A stretch of 64,000 nt of DNA from Lepturacanthus savala. Taxonomy: Eukaryota; Chordata; Actinopteri; Scombriformes; Trichiuridae. Where the stretch lies: positions 24,178,934 to 24,242,933 of the forward strand of contig CM060477.1 of NCBI GenBank assembly GCA_030544235.1, given 5' to 3'. The translations under genes and the position numbers were made by a program. Below the pieces are notes generated by a model. The model was not told the DNA's origin. It ran no database searches and saw only the letters and a list, made by a program, of their open reading frames with translations. Shown piece by piece: positions 21,896 through 37,789 of the stretch (the stretch's first letter is position 1; every line of letters starts with the position of its first letter).

Positions 21896-24800
21896 CCACA
21901 TGAAAACAATACCTTTTCCAGGTGAATTTCTGATCCAAAACTATACCATTTCACATAAAATAAAAGGTAAATAAGATTTTCTGTAAAAATATTGTACTGA
22001 TGTAGGCCTACATAGCATTTTGTCTTTTTGTGCTCTTCCGACCGAGAGAATGCATATGGAGCAATAAAAACTTTAAAACTCAAACCACATGAAAACAATA
22101 GCTTTTCCAGGTGAATTTCTGATCCAAAACTATACCATTTCACATAAAATAAAAGGTAAATAAGATTTTCGGTAAAAATATTGTACTGATGTAGGCCTAC
22201 ATAGCATTTTGTCTTTTTGTGCTCTTCCGACCGAGAGAATGCATATGGAGCAATAAAAACTTTAAAACACAAACCACATGAAAACAATACCTTTTCCAGG
22301 TGAATTTCTGATCCAAAACTATACCATTTCACATAAAATAAAAGGTAAATAATATTTTCTGTAAAAATATTGTACTGATGTAGGCCTACATAGCATTTTG
22401 TCTTTTTGTGCTCTTCCGACCGAGAGAATGCATATGGAGCAATAAAAACTTTAAAACTCAAACCACATGAAAACAATAGCTTTTCCAGGTGAATTTCTGA
22501 TCCAAAACTATACCATTTCACATAAAATAAAAGGTAAATAAGATTTTCTGTAAAAATATTGTACTGATGTAGGCCTACATAGCATTTTGTCTTTTTGTGC
22601 TCTTCCGACCGAGAGAATGCATATGGAGCAATAAAAACTTTAAAACTCAAACCACATGAAAACAATAGCTTTTCCAGGTGAATTTCTGATCCAAAACTAT
22701 ACCAATTCACATAAAGTAAAAGGTAAATAAGATTTTCTTTAAAAATATTGTACTGATTTAGGCCTACATAGGTTTTTGTCTTTTTGTGCTCTTCAGACCG
22801 AGAGAATGCATATGGAGCAATAAAAACTTTAAAACACAGACCAGATGAAAACAATAGCTTTTCCAGGTGAATTTCTGATCCAAAACTATACCATTTCACA
22901 TAAAGTAAAAGGTAAATAAGATTTTCTTTAAAAATATTGTACTGATTTAGGCCTACATAGGTTTTTGTCTTTTTGTGCTCTTCACACCGAGAGAATGCAT
23001 ATGGAGCAATAAAAACTTTAAAACACAAACCACATGAAAACAATACCTTTTCCAGGTGAATTTCTGATCCAAAACTATACCATTTCACATAAAATAAAAG
23101 GTAAATAATATTTTCTGTAAAAATATTGTACTGATGTAGGCCTACATAGCATTTTGTCTTTTTGTGTTCTTCCGAGCAAGAGAATGCATATGGAGCAATA
23201 AAAACTTTAAAACTCAAACCACATGAAAACAATACCTTTTCCAGGTGAATTTCTGATCCAAAACTATACCATTTCACATAAAATAAAAGGTAAATAATAT
23301 TTTCTGTAAAAATATTGTACTGATGTAGGCCTACATAGCATTTTGTCTTTTTGTGCTCTTCCGACCGAGAGAAGGCATATGGAGCAATAAAAACTTTAAA
23401 ACACAGACCAGATGAAAACAATAGCTTTTCCAGGTGAATTTCTGATCCAAAACTATACCATTTCACATAAAGTAAAAGGTAAATAAGATTTTCTTTAAAA
23501 ATATTGTACTGATTTAGGCCTACATAGGTTTTTGTCTTTTTGTGCTCTTCAGACCGAGAGAATGCATATGGAGCAATAAAAACTTTAAAACACAAACCAC
23601 ATGAAAACAATACCTTTTCCAGGTGAATTTCTGATCCAAAACTATACCATTTCACATAAAATAAAAGGTAAATAATATTTTCTGTAAAAATATTGTACTG
23701 ATGTAGGCCTACATAGCATTTTGTCTTTTTGTGTTCTTCCGAGCGAGAGAATGCATATGGAGCAATAAAAACTTTAAAACTCAAACCACATGAAAACAAT
23801 ACCTTTTCCAGGTGAATTTCTGATCCAAAACTATACCATTTCACATAAAATAAAAGGTAAATAATATTTTCTGTAAAAATATTGTACTGATGTAGGCCTA
23901 CATAGCATTTTTTCTTTTTGTGCTCTTCCGACCGAGAGAATGCATATGGAGCAATAAAAACTTTAAAACACAAACCACATGAAAACAATACCTTTTCCAG
24001 GTGAATTTCTGATCCAAAACTATACCATTTCACATAAAATAAAAGGTAAATAAGATTTTCTGTAAAAATATTGTACTGATGTAGGCCTACATAGCATTTT
24101 GTCTTTTTGTGTTCTTCCGAGCGAGAGAATGCATATGGAGCAATAAAAACTTTAAAACTCAAACCACATGAAAACAATACCTTTTCCAGGTGAATTTCTG
24201 ATCCAAAACTATACCATTTCACATAAAATAAAAGGTAAATAATATTTTCTGTAAAAATATTGTACTGATGTAGGCCTACATAGCATTTTGTCTTTTTGTG
24301 CTCTTCCGACCGAGAGAATGCATATGGAGCAATAAAAACTTTAAAACACAAACCACATGAAAACAATACCTTTTCCAGGTGAATTTCTGATCCAAAACTA
24401 TACCATTTCACATAAAATAAAAGGTAAATAAGATTTTCTGTAAAAATATTGTACTGATGTAGGCCTACATAGCATTTTGTCTTTTTGTGCTCTTCAGACC
24501 GAGAGAATGCATATGGAGCAATAAAAACTTTAAAACACAAACCACATGAAAACAATACCTTTTCCAGGTGAATTTCTGATCCAAAACTATACCATTTCAC
24601 ATAAAATAAAAGGTAAATAATATTTTCTGTAAAAATATTGTACTGATGTAGGCCTACATAGCATTTTGTCTTTTTGTGTTCTTCCGAGCGAGAGAATGCA
24701 TATGGAGCAATAAAAACTTTAAAACTCAAACCACATGAAAACAATAGCTTTTCCAGGTGAATTTCTGATCCAAAACTATACCATTTCACATAAAATAAAA

Positions 24801-27786
24801 GGTAAATAAGATTTTCGGTAAAAATATTGTACTGATGTAGGCCTACATAGCATTTTGTCTTTTTGTGCTCTTCCGACCGAGAGAATGCATATGGAGCAAT
24901 AAAAACTTTAAAACACAAACCACATGAAAACAATACCTTTTCCAGGTGAATTTCTGATCCAAAACTATACCATTTCACATAAAATAAAAGGTAAATAATA
25001 TTTTCTGTAAAAATATTGTACTGATGTAGGCCTACATAGCATTTTGTCTTTTTGTGTTCTTCCGAGCGAGAGAATGCATATGGAGCAATAAAAACTTTAA
25101 AACTCAAACCACATGAAAACAATACCTTTTCCAGGTGAATTTCTGATCCAAAACTATACCATTTCACATAAAATAAAAGGTAAATAATATTTTCTGTAAA
25201 AATATTGTACTGATGTAGGCCTACATAGCATTTTGTCTTTTTGTGCTCTTCCGACCGAGAGAATGCATATGGAGCAATAAAAACTTTAAAACACAAACCA
25301 CATGAAAACAATACCTTTTCCAGGTGAATTTCTGATCCAAAACTATACCATTTCACATAAAATAAAAGGTAAATAAGATTTTCTGTAAAAATATTGTACT
25401 GATGTAGGCCTACATAGCATTTTGTCTTTTTGTGCTCTTCAGACCGAGAGAATGCATATGGAGCAATAAAAACTTTAAAACACAAACCACATGAAAACAA
25501 TACCTTTTCCAGGTGAATTTCTGATCCAAAACTATACCATTTCACATAAAATAAAAGGTAAATAATATTTTCTGTAAAAATATTGTACTGATGTAGGCCT
25601 ACATAGCATTTTGTCTTTTTGTGTTCTTCCGAGCGAGAGAATGCATATGGAGCAATAAAAACTTTAAAACTCAAACCACATGAAAACAATACCTTTTCCA
25701 GGTGAATTTCTGATCCAAAACTATACCATTTCACATAAAATAAAAGGTAAATAATATTTTCTGTAAAAATATTGTACTGATGTAGGCCTACATAGCATTT
25801 TGTCTTTTTGTGCTCTTCCGACCGAGAGAATGCATATGGAGCAATAAAAACTTTAAAACTCAAACCACATGAAAACAATAGCTTTTCCAGGTGAATTTCT
25901 GATCCAAAACTATACCATTTCACATAAAATAAAAGGTAAATAAGATTTTCTGTAAAAATATTGTACTGATGTAGGCCTACATAGCATTTTGTCTTTTTGT
26001 GCTCTTCCGACCGAGAGAATGCATATGGAGCAATAAAAACTTTAAAACACAAACCACATGAAAACAATACCTTTTCCAGGTGAATTTCTGATCCAAAACT
26101 ATACCATTTCACATAAAATAAAAGGTAAATAATATTTTCTGTAAAAATATTGTACTGATGTAGGCCTACATAGCATTTTGTCTTTTTGTGCTCTTCCGAC
26201 CGAGAGAATGCATATGGAGCAATAAAAACTTTAAAACTCAAACCACATGAAAACAATAGCTTTTCCAGGTGAATTTCTGATCCAAAACTATACCATTTCA
26301 CATAAAATAAAAGGTAAATAAGATTTTCTGTAAAAATATTGTACTGATGTAGGCCTACATAGCATTTTGTCTTTTTGTGCTCTTCCGACCGAGAGAATGC
26401 ATATGGAGCAATAAAAACTTTAAAACTCAAACCACATGAAAACAATACCTTTTCCAGGTGAATTTTTGATCCAAAACTATACCATTTCACATAAAATAAA
26501 AGGTAAATAAGATTTTCTGTAAAAATATTGTACTGATGTAGGCCTACATAGCATTTTGTCTTTTTGTGCTCTTCCGACCGAGAGAATGCATATGGAGCAA
26601 TAAAAACTTTAAAACACAAACCACATGAAAACAATACCTTTTCCAGGTGAATTTCTGATCCAAAACTATACCATTTCACATAAAATAAAAGGTAAATAAG
26701 ATTTTCTGTAAAAATATTGTACTGATGTAGGCCTACATAGCATTTTGTCTTTTTGTGCTCTTCCGACCGAGAGAATGCATATGGAGCAATAAAAACTTTA
26801 AAACTCAAACCACATGAAAACAATAGCTTTTCCAGGTGAATTTCTGATCCAAAACTATACCATTTCACATAAAATAAAAGGTAAATAAGATTTTCTGTAA
26901 AAATATTGTACTGATGTAGGCCTACATAGCATTTTGTCTTTTTGTGCTCTTCCGACCGAGAGAATGCATATGGAGCAATAAAAACTTTAAAACTCAAACC
27001 ACATGAAAACAATACCTTTTCCAGGTGAATTTTTGATCCAAAACTATACCATTTCACATAAAATAAAAGGTAAATAAGATTTTCTGTAAAAATATTGTAC
27101 TGATGTAGGCCTACATAGCATTTTGTCTTTTTGTGCTCTTCCGACCGAGAGAATGCATATGGAGCAATAAAAACTTTAAAGCACAAACCACATGAAAACA
27201 ATAGGTTTTCCAGGTGAATTTCTGATCCAAAACTATACCATTTTACATATAGTAAAAGGTAAATAAGATTTTCTGTAAAAATATTGTACTGATGTAGGCC
27301 TACATAGCATTTTGTCTTTTTGTGCTCTTCCGATCGAGAGAATGCATATGGAGCAATAAAAACTTTAAAACTCAAACCACATGAAAACAATAGCTTTTCC
27401 AGGTGAATTTCTGATCCAAAACTATACCATTTCACATAAAATAAAAGGTAAATAAGATTTTCTGTAAAAATATTGTACTGATGTAGGCCTACATAGCATT
27501 TTGTCTTTTTGTGCTCTTCCGACCGAGAGAATGCATATGGAGCAATAAAAACTTTAAAACTCAAACCACATGAAAACAATAGCTTTTCCAGGTGAATGTT
27601 TGATCCAAAACTATACCATTTCACATAAAATAAAAGGTAAATAAGATTTTCTGTAAAAATATTGTACTGATGTAGGCCTACATAGGTTTTTGTCTTTTTG
27701 TGCTCTTCAGACCGAGAGAATGCATATGGAGCAATAAAAACTTTAAAACACAAACCAGATGAAAACAATACCTTTTCCAGGTGAAT

Positions 27787-30700
27787 TTCTGATCCAAAAC
27801 TATACCATTTCACATAAAATAAAAGGTAAATAAGATTTTCTGTAAAAATATTGTACTAATTTAGGCCTACATAGGTTTTTGTCTTTTTGTGCTCTTCAGA
27901 CCGAGAGAATGCATATGGAGCAATAAAAACTTTAAAACACAGACCAGATGAAAACAATGGCTTTTCCAGGTGAATTTCTGATCCAAAACTATACCATTTC
28001 ACATAAAGTAAAAGGTAAATAAGATTTTCTTTAAAAATATTGTACTGATTTAGGCCTACATAGGTTTTTGTCTTTTTGTGCTCTTCAGACCGAGAAAATG
28101 CATATGGAGCAATAAAAACTTTAAAACACAAACCACATGAAAACAATACCTTTTCCAGGTGAATTTCTGATCCAAAACTATACCATTTCACATAAAATAA
28201 AAGGTAAATAATATTTTCTGTAAAAATATTGTACTGATGTAGGCCTACATAGCATTTTGTCTTTTTGTGTTCTTCCGAGCGAGAGAATGCATATGGAGCA
28301 ATAAAAACTTTAAAACTCAAACCACATGAAAACAATACCTTTTCCAGGTGAATTTCTGATCCAAAACTATACCATTTCACATAAAATAAAAGGTAAATAA
28401 TATTTTCTGTAAAAATATTGTACTGATGTAGGCCTACATAGCATTTTGTCTTTTTGTGCTCTTCCGACCGAGAGAATGCATATGGAGCAATAAAAACTTT
28501 AAAACACAGACCATATGAAAACAATAGCTTTTCCAGGTGAATTTCTGATCCAAAACTATACCATTTCACATAAAGTAAAAGGTAAATAAGATTTTCTTTA
28601 AAAATATTGTACTGATTTAGGCCTACATAGGTTTTTGTCTTTTTGTGCTCTTCAGACCGAGAGAATGCATATGGAGCAATAAAAACTTTAAAACACAAAC
28701 CACATGAAAACAATACCTTTTCCAGGTGAATTTCTGATCCAAAACTATACCATTTCACATAAAATAAAAGGTAAATAATATTTTCTGTAAAAATATTGTA
28801 CTGATGTAGGCCTACATAGCATTTTGTCTTTTTGTGTTCTTCCGAGCGAGAGAATGCATATGGAGCAATAAAAACTTTAAAACTCAAACCACATGAAAAC
28901 AATACCTTTTCCAGGTGAATTTCTGATCCAAAACTATACCATTTCACATAAAATAAAAGGTAAATAATATTTTCTGTAAAAATATTGTACTGATGTAGGC
29001 CTACATAGCATTTTGTCTTTTTGTGCTCTTCCGACCGAGAGAATGCATATGGAGCAATAAAAACTTTAAAACACAGACCAGATGAAAACAATAGCTTTTC
29101 CAGGTGAATTTCTGATCCAAAACTATACCATTTCACATAAAATAAAAGGTAAATAATATTTTCTGTAAAAATATTGTACTGATGTAGGCCTACATAGCAT
29201 TTTGTCTTTTTGTGCTCTTCCGACCGAGAGAATGCATATGGAGCAATAAAAACTTTAAAACACAGACCATATGAAAACAATAGCTTTTCCAGGTGAATTT
29301 CTGATCCAAAACTATACCATTTCACATAAAGTAAAAGGTAAATAAGATTTTCTTTAAAAATATTGTACTGATTTAGGCCTACATAGGTTTTTGTCTTTTT
29401 GTGCTCTTCAGACCGAGAGAATGCATATGGAGCAATAAAAACTTTAAAACACAAACCACATGAAAACAATACCTTTTCCAGGTGAATTTCTGATCCAAAA
29501 CTATACCATTTCACATAAAATAAAAGGTAAATAAGATTTTCTGTAAAAATATTGTACTGATGTAGGCCTACATAGCATTTTGTCTTTTTGTGCTCTTCCG
29601 ACCGAGAGAATGCATATGGAGCAATAAAAACTTTAAAACTCAAACCACATGAAAACAATAGCTTTTCCAGGTGAATGTTTGATCCAAAACTATACCATTT
29701 CACATAAAATAAAAGGTAAATAAGATTTTCTGTAAAAATATTGTACTAATTTAGGCCTACATAGGTTTTTGTCTTTTTGTGCTCTTCAGACCGAGAGAAT
29801 GCATATGGAGCAATAAAAACTTTAAAACACAGACCAGATGAAAACAATGGCTTTTCCAGGTGAATTTCTGATCCAAAACTATACCATTTCACATAAAGTA
29901 AAAGGTAAATAAGATTTTCTTTAAAAATATTGTACTGATTTAGGCCTACATAGGTTTTTGTCTTTTTGTGCTCTTCAGACCGAGAAAATGCATATGGAGC
30001 AATAAAAACTTTAAAACACAAACCACATGAAAACAATACCTTTTCCAGGTGAATTTCTGATCCAAAACTATACCATTTCACATAAAATAAAAGGTAAATA
30101 ATATTTTCTGTAAAAATATTGTACTGATGTAGGCCTACATAGCATTTTGTCTTTTTGTGTTCTTCCGAGCGAGAGAATGCATATGGAGCAATAAAAACTT
30201 TAAAACTCAAACCACATGAAAACAATACCTTTTCCAGGTGAATTTCTGATCCAAAACTATACCATTTCACATAAAATAAAAGGTAAATAATATTTTCTGT
30301 AAAAATATTGTACTGATGTAGGCCTACATAGCATTTTGTCTTTTTGTGCTCTTCCGACCGAGAGAATGCATATGGAGCAATAAAAACTTTAAAACACAGA
30401 CCATATGAAAACAATAGCTTTTCCAGGTGAATTTCTGATCCAAAACTATACCATTTCACATAAAGTAAAAGGTAAATAAGATTTTCTTTAAAAATATTGT
30501 ACTGATTTAGGCCTACATAGGTTTTTGTCTTTTTGTGCTCTTCAGACCGAGAGAATGCATATGGAGCAATAAAAACTTTAAAACACAAACCACATGAAAA
30601 CAATACCTTTTCCAGGTGAATTTCTGATCCAAAACTATACCATTTCACATAAAATAAAAGGTAAATAATATTTTCTGTAAAAATATTGTACTGATGTAGG

Positions 30701-31420
30701 CCTACATAGCATTTTGTCTTTTTGTGTTCTTCCGAGCGAGAGAATGCATATGGAGCAATAAAAACTTTAAAACTCAAACCACATGAAAACAATACCTTTT
30801 CCAGGTGAATTTCTGATCCAAAACTATACCATTTCACATAAAATAAAAGGTAAATAATATTTTCTGTAAAAATATTGTACTGATGTAGGCCTACATAGCA
30901 TTTTGTCTTTTTGTGCTCTTCCGACCGAGAGAATGCATATGGAGCAATAAAAACTTTAAAACACAGACCAGATGAAAACAATAGCTTTTCCAGGTGAATT
31001 TCTGATCCAAAACTATACCATTTCACATAAAATAAAAGGTAAATAATATTTTCTGTAAAAATATTGTACTGATGTAGGCCTACATAGCATTTTGTCTTTT
31101 TGTGCTCTTCCGACCGAGAGAATGCATATGGAGCAATAAAAACTTTAAAACACAGACCATATGAAAACAATAGCTTTTCCAGGTGAATTTCTGATCCAAA
31201 ACTATACCATTTCACATAAAGTAAAAGGTAAATAAGATTTTCTTTAAAAATATTGTACTGATTTAGGCCTACATAGGTTTTTGTCTTTTTGTGCTCTTCA
31301 GACCGAGAGAATGCATATGGAGCAATAAAAACTTTAAAACACAAACCACATGAAAACAATACCTTTTCCAGGTGAATTTCTGATCCAAAACTATACCATT
31401 TCACATAAAATAAAAGGTAA
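27787..31420. repeat. Tandem duplication of a 10-monomer block (1,890-bp offset)
   Basis: About 1.75 kb at 27787-29530 reappears at 29677-31420 with no difference that I noticed. Shared rare variants include the GTACTAATTT change (minus-strand TAG), ACAATGGCTTTTCC, GAGAAAATGC and ACAGACCATATG. Just outside the block, monomer types no longer match at this offset. Confidence 0.85.
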
Positions 31421-34400
31421 ATAATATTTTCTGTAAAAATATTGTACTGATGTAGGCCTACATAGCATTTTGTCTTTTTGTGTTCTTCCGAGCGAGAGAA
31501 TGCATATGGAGCAATAAAAACTTTAAAACTCAAACCACATGAAAACAATACCTTTTCCAGGTGAATTTCTGATCCAAAACTATACCATTTCACATAAAAT
31601 AAAAGGTAAATAATATTTTCTGTAAAAATATTGTACTGATGTAGGCCTACATAGCATTTTGTCTTTTTGTGCTCTTCCGACCGAGAGAATGCATATGGAG
31701 CAATAAAAACTTTAAAACACAGACCAGATGAAAACAATAGCTTTTCCAGGTGAATTTCTGATCCAAAACTATACCATTTCACATAAAATAAAAGGTAAAT
31801 AAGATTTTCTTTAAAAATATTGTACTGATTTAGGCCTACATAGGTTTTTGTCTTTTTGTGCTCTTCAGACCGAGAGAATGCATATGGAGCAATAAAAACT
31901 TTAAAACACAAACCACATGAAAACAATACCCTTTCCAGGTGAATTTCTAATCCAAAACTATACCATTTCACATAAAATAAAAGGTAAATAATATTTTCTG
32001 TAAAAATATTGTACTGATGTAGGCCTACATAGCATTTTGTCTTTTTGTGTTCTTCCGAGCGAGAGAATGCATATGGAGCAATAAAAACTTTAAAACACAA
32101 ACCACATGAAAACAATACCTTTTCCAGGTGAATTTCTGATCCAAAACTATACCATTTCACATAAAATAAAAGGTAAATAATATTTTCTGTAAAAATATTG
32201 TACTGATGTAGGCCTACATAGCATTTTGTCTTTTTGTGCTCTTCCGACCGAGAGAATGCATATGGAGCAATAAAAACTTTAAAACTCAAACCACATGAAA
32301 ACAATAGCTTTTCCAGGTGAATTTCTGATCCAAAACTATACCATTTCAGATAAAATAAAAGGTAAATAAGATTTTCTGTAAAAATATTGTACTGATGTAG
32401 GCCTACATAGCATTTTGTCTTTTTGTGTTCTTCCGACCGAGAGAATGCATATGGAGCAATAAAAACTTTAAAACTCAAACCACATGAAAACAATAGCTTT
32501 TCCAGGTGAATTCCTGATCCAAAACTATACCATTTCACATAAAATAAAAGGTAAATAAGATTTTCTGTAAAAATATTGTACTGATGTAGGCCTACATAGC
32601 ATTTTGTCTTTTTGTGCTCTTCCGACCGAGAGAATGCATATGGAGCAATAAAAACTTTAAAACTCAAACCACATGAAAACAATAGGTTTTCCAGGTGAAT
32701 TTCTAATCCAAAACTATACCATTTCACATAAAATAAAAGGTAAATAAGATTTTCTGTAAAAATATTGTACTGATTTAGGCCTACATAGCTTTTTTTCTTT
32801 TTGTGCTCTTCTGACCGAGAGAATGCATATGGAGCAATAAAAACTTTAAAACACAAACCACATGAAAACAATAGCTTTTCCAGGTGAATTTCTGATCCAA
32901 AACTATACCATTTCACATAAAGTAAAAGGTAAATAAGATTTTCTTTAAAAATATTGTACTGATTTAGGCCTACATAGGTTTTTGTTTTTTTGTGCTCTTC
33001 AGACCGAGAGAATGCATATGGAGCAATAAAAACTTTAAAACACAGACCAGATGAAAACAATACCTTTTCCAGGTGAATTTCTGATCCAAAACTATACAAT
33101 TTCACATAAAGAAAAAGGTAAATAAGATTTTCTTTAAAAATATTGTACTGATTTAGGCCTACATAGCATTTTGTCTTTTTGTGCTCTTCCGACCGAGAGA
33201 ATGCATATGGAGCAATAAAAACTTTAAAACACAAACCACATGAAAACAATACCTTTTCCAGGTGAATTTCTGATCCAAAACTATACCATTTCACATAAAA
33301 TAAAAGGTAAATAAGATTTTCTGTAAAAATATTGTACTGATGTAGGCCTACATAGCATTTTGTCTTTTTGTGCTCTTCCGACCGAGAGAATGCATATGGA
33401 GCAATAAAAACTTTAAAACTCAAACCACATGAAAACAATAGCTTTTCCAGGTGAATTTCTGATCCAAAACTATACCATTTCACATAAAATAAAAGGTAAA
33501 TAAGATTTTCTGTAAAAATATTGTACTGATGTAGGCCTACATAGCATTTTGTCTTTTTGTGCTCTTCCGACCGAGAGAATGCATATGGAGCAATAAAAAC
33601 TTTAAAACACAAACCACATGAAAACAATACCTTTTCCAGGTGAATTTCTGATCCAAAACTATACCATTTCACATAAAATAAAAGGTAAATAATATTTTCT
33701 GTAAAAATATTGTACTGATGTAGGCCTACATAGCATTTTGTCTTTTTGTGCTCTTCCGACCGAGAGAATGCATATGGAGCAATAAAAACTTTAAAACTCA
33801 AACCACATGAAAACAATAGCTTTTCCAGGTGAATTTCTGATCCAAAACTATACCATTTCACATAAAATAAAAGGTAAATAAGATTTTCTGTAAAAATATT
33901 GTACTGATGTAGGCCTACATAGGTTTTTGTCTTTTTGTGCTCTTCAGACCGAGAGAATGCATATGGAGCAATAAAAACTTTAAAACACAACCCAGATGAA
34001 AACAATACCTTTTCCAGGTGAATTTCTGATCCAAAACTATACCATTTCACATAAAATAAAAGGTAAATAAGATTTTCTGTAAAAATATTGTACTGATGTA
34101 GGCCTACATAGCATTTTGTCTGTTTGTGCTCTTCAGACCGAGAGAATGCATATGGAGCAATAAAAACTTTAAAACACAAACCACATGAAAACAATAGGTT
34201 TTCCAGGTGAATTTCTAATCCAAAACTATACCATTTCACATAAAATAAAAGGTAAATAAGATTTTCTGTAAAAATATTGTACTGATGTAGGCCTACATAG
34301 CATTTTGTCTTTTTGTGCTCTTCAGACCGAGAGAATGCATATGGAGCAATAAAAACTTTAAAACACAAAACACATGAAAACAATAGGTTTTCCAGGTGAA

Positions 34401-37400
34401 TTTCTGATCCAAAACTATACCATTTCACATAAAATAAAAGGTAAATAAGATTTTCTGTAAAAATATTGTACTGATTTAGGCCTACATAGGTTTTTGTCTT
34501 TTTGTGCTCTTCAGACCGAGAGAATGCATATGGAGCAATAAAAACTTTAAAACACAAACCAGATGAAAACAATACCTTTTCCAGGTGAATTTCTGATCCA
34601 AAACTATACCATTTCACATAAAATAAAAGGTAAATAAGATTTTCTGTAAAAATATTGTACTGATGTAGGCCTACATAGCATTTTGTCTTTTTGTGCTCTT
34701 CAGACCGAGAGAATGCATATGGAGCAATAAAAACTTTAAAACACAAACCACATGAAAACAATAGGTTTTCCAGGTGAATTTCTAATCCAAAACTATACCA
34801 TTTCACATAAAATAAAAGGTAAATAAGATTTTCTGTAAAAATATTGTACTGATGTAGGCCTACATAGCATTTCGTCTTTTTGTGCTCTTCAGACCGAGAG
34901 AATGCATATGGAGCAATAAAAACTTTAAAACACAAACCACATGAAAACAATACCGTTTCCAGGTGAATTTCTGATCCCAAACTATACCATTTTACATATA
35001 GTAAAAGGTAAATAAGATTTTCTGTAAAAATATTGTACTGATGTAGGCCTACATAGGTTTTTGTCTTTTTGTGCTCTTCAGACCGAGAGAATGCATATGG
35101 AGCAATAAAAACTTTAAAACACAACCCAGATGAAAACAATACCTTTTCCAGGTGAATTTCTGATCCAAAACTATACCATTTCACATAAAATAAAAGGTAA
35201 ATAAGATTTTCTGTAAAAATATTGTACTGATGTAGGCCTACATAGCATTTTGTCTTTTTGTGCTCTTCAGACCGAGAGAATGCATATGGAGCAATAAAAA
35301 CTTTAAAACACAAACCACATGAAAACAATAGGTTTTCCAGGTTAATTTCTAATCCAAAACTATACCATTTCACATAAAATAAAAGGTAAATAAGATTTTC
35401 TGTAAAAATATTGTACTGATGTAGGCCTACATAGCATTTTGTCTGTTTGTGCTCTTCAGACCGAGAGAATGCATATGGAGCAATAAAAACTTTAAAACAC
35501 AAACCACATGAAAACAATAGGTTTTCCAGGTGAATTTCTAATCCAAAACTATACCATTTCACATAAAATAAAAGGTAAATAAGATTTTCTGTAAAAATAT
35601 TGTACTGATGTAGGCCTACATAGCATTTTGTCTTTTTGTGCTCTTCAGACCGAGATAATGCATATGGAGCAATAAAAACTTTAAAACACAAACCACATGA
35701 AAACAATAGGTTTTCCAGGTGAATTTCTGATCCAAAACTATACCATTTCACATAAAATAAAAGGTAAATAAGATTTTCTGTAAAAATATTGTACTGATGT
35801 AGGCCTACATAGGTTTTTGTCTTTTTGTGCTCTTCAGACCGAGAGAATGCATATGGAGCAATAAAAACTTTAAAACACAAACCAGATGAAAACAATACCT
35901 TTTCCAGGTGAATTTCTGATCCAAAACTATACCATTTCACATAAAATAAAAGGTAAATAAGATTTTCTGTAAAAATATTGTACTGATGTAGGCCTACATA
36001 GCATTTTGTCTGTTTGTGCTCTTCAGACCGAGAGAATGCATATGGAGCAATAAAAACTTTAAAACACAAACCACATGAAAACAATAGGTTTTCCAGGTGA
36101 ATTTCTAATCCAAAACTATACCATTTCACATAAAATAAAAGGTAAATAAGATTTTCTGTAAAAATATTGTACTGATGTAGGCCTACATAGCATTTTGTCT
36201 TTTTGTGCTCTTCAGACCGAGATAATGCATATGGAGCAATAAAAACTTTAAAACACAAACCACATGAAAACAATAGGTTTTCCAGGTGAATTTCTGATCC
36301 AAAACTATACCATTTCACATAAAATAAAAGGTAAATAAGATTTTCTGTAAAAATATTGTACTGATGTAGGCCTACATAGGCTTTTGTCTTTTTGTGCTCT
36401 TCAGACCGAGAGAATGCATATGGAGCAATAAAAACTTTAAAACACAAACCAGATGAAAACAATACCTTTTCCAGGTGAATTTCTGATCCAAAACTATACC
36501 ATTTCACATAAAATAAAAGGTAAATAAGATTTTCTGTAAAAATATTGTACTGATTTAGGCCTACATAGGTTTTTGTCTTTTTGTGCTCTTCAGACCGAGA
36601 GAATACATATGGAGCAATAAAAACTTTAAAACACAAACCACATGAAAACAATACCTTTTCCAGGTGAATTTCTGATCCAAAACTATACCATTTCACATAA
36701 AATAAAAGGTAAATAAGATTTTCTGTAAAAATATTGTACTGATGTAGGCCTACATAGCATTTTGTCTTTTTGTGCTCTTCAGACCGAGAGAATGCATATG
36801 GAGCAATAAAAACTTTAAAACACAAACCACATGAAAACAATAGGTTTTCCAGGTTAATTTCTAATCCAAAACTATACCATTTCACATAAAATAAAAGGTA
36901 AATAAGATTTTCTGTAAAAATATTGTACTGATGTAGGCCTACATAGCATTTTGTCTGTTTGTGCTCTTCAGACCGAGAGAATGCATATGGAGCAATAAAA
37001 ACTTTAAAACACAAACCACATGAAAACAATAGGTTTTCCAGGTGAATTTCTAATCCAAAACTATACCATTTCACATAAAATAAAAGGTAAATAAGATTTT
37101 CTGTAAAAATATTGTACTGATGTAGGCCTACATAGCATTTTGTCTTTTTGTGCTCTTCAGACCGAGATAATGCATATGGAGCAATAAAAACTTTAAAACA
37201 CAAACCACATGAAAACAATAGGTTTTCCAGGTGAATTTCTGATCCAAAACTATACCATTTCACATAAAGTAAAAGGTAAATAAGATTTTCTGTAAAAATA
37301 TTGTACTGATGTAGGCCTACATAGCATTTTGTCTTTTTGTGCTCTTCAGACCGAGAGAATGCATATGGAGCAATAAAAACTTTAAAACACAAACCACATG

Positions 37401-37789
37401 AAAACAATACCGTTTCCAGGTGAATTTCTGATCCAAAACTATACCATTTTACATATAGTAAAAGGTAAATAAGATTTTCTGTAAAAATATTGTACTGATG
37501 TAGGCCTACATAGGTTTTTGTCTTTTTGTGCTCTTCAGACCGAGAGAATGCATATGGAGCAATAAAAACTTTAAAACACAACCCAGATGAAAACAATACC
37601 TTTTCCAGGTGAATTTCTGATCCAAAACTATACCATTTCACATAAAATAAAAGGTAAATAAGATTTTCTGTAAAAATATTGTACTGATGTAGGCCTACAT
37701 AGCATTTTGTCTTTTTGTGCTCTTCAGACCGAGAGAATGCATATGGAGCAATAAAAACTTTAAAACACAAACCACATGAAAACAATAGG

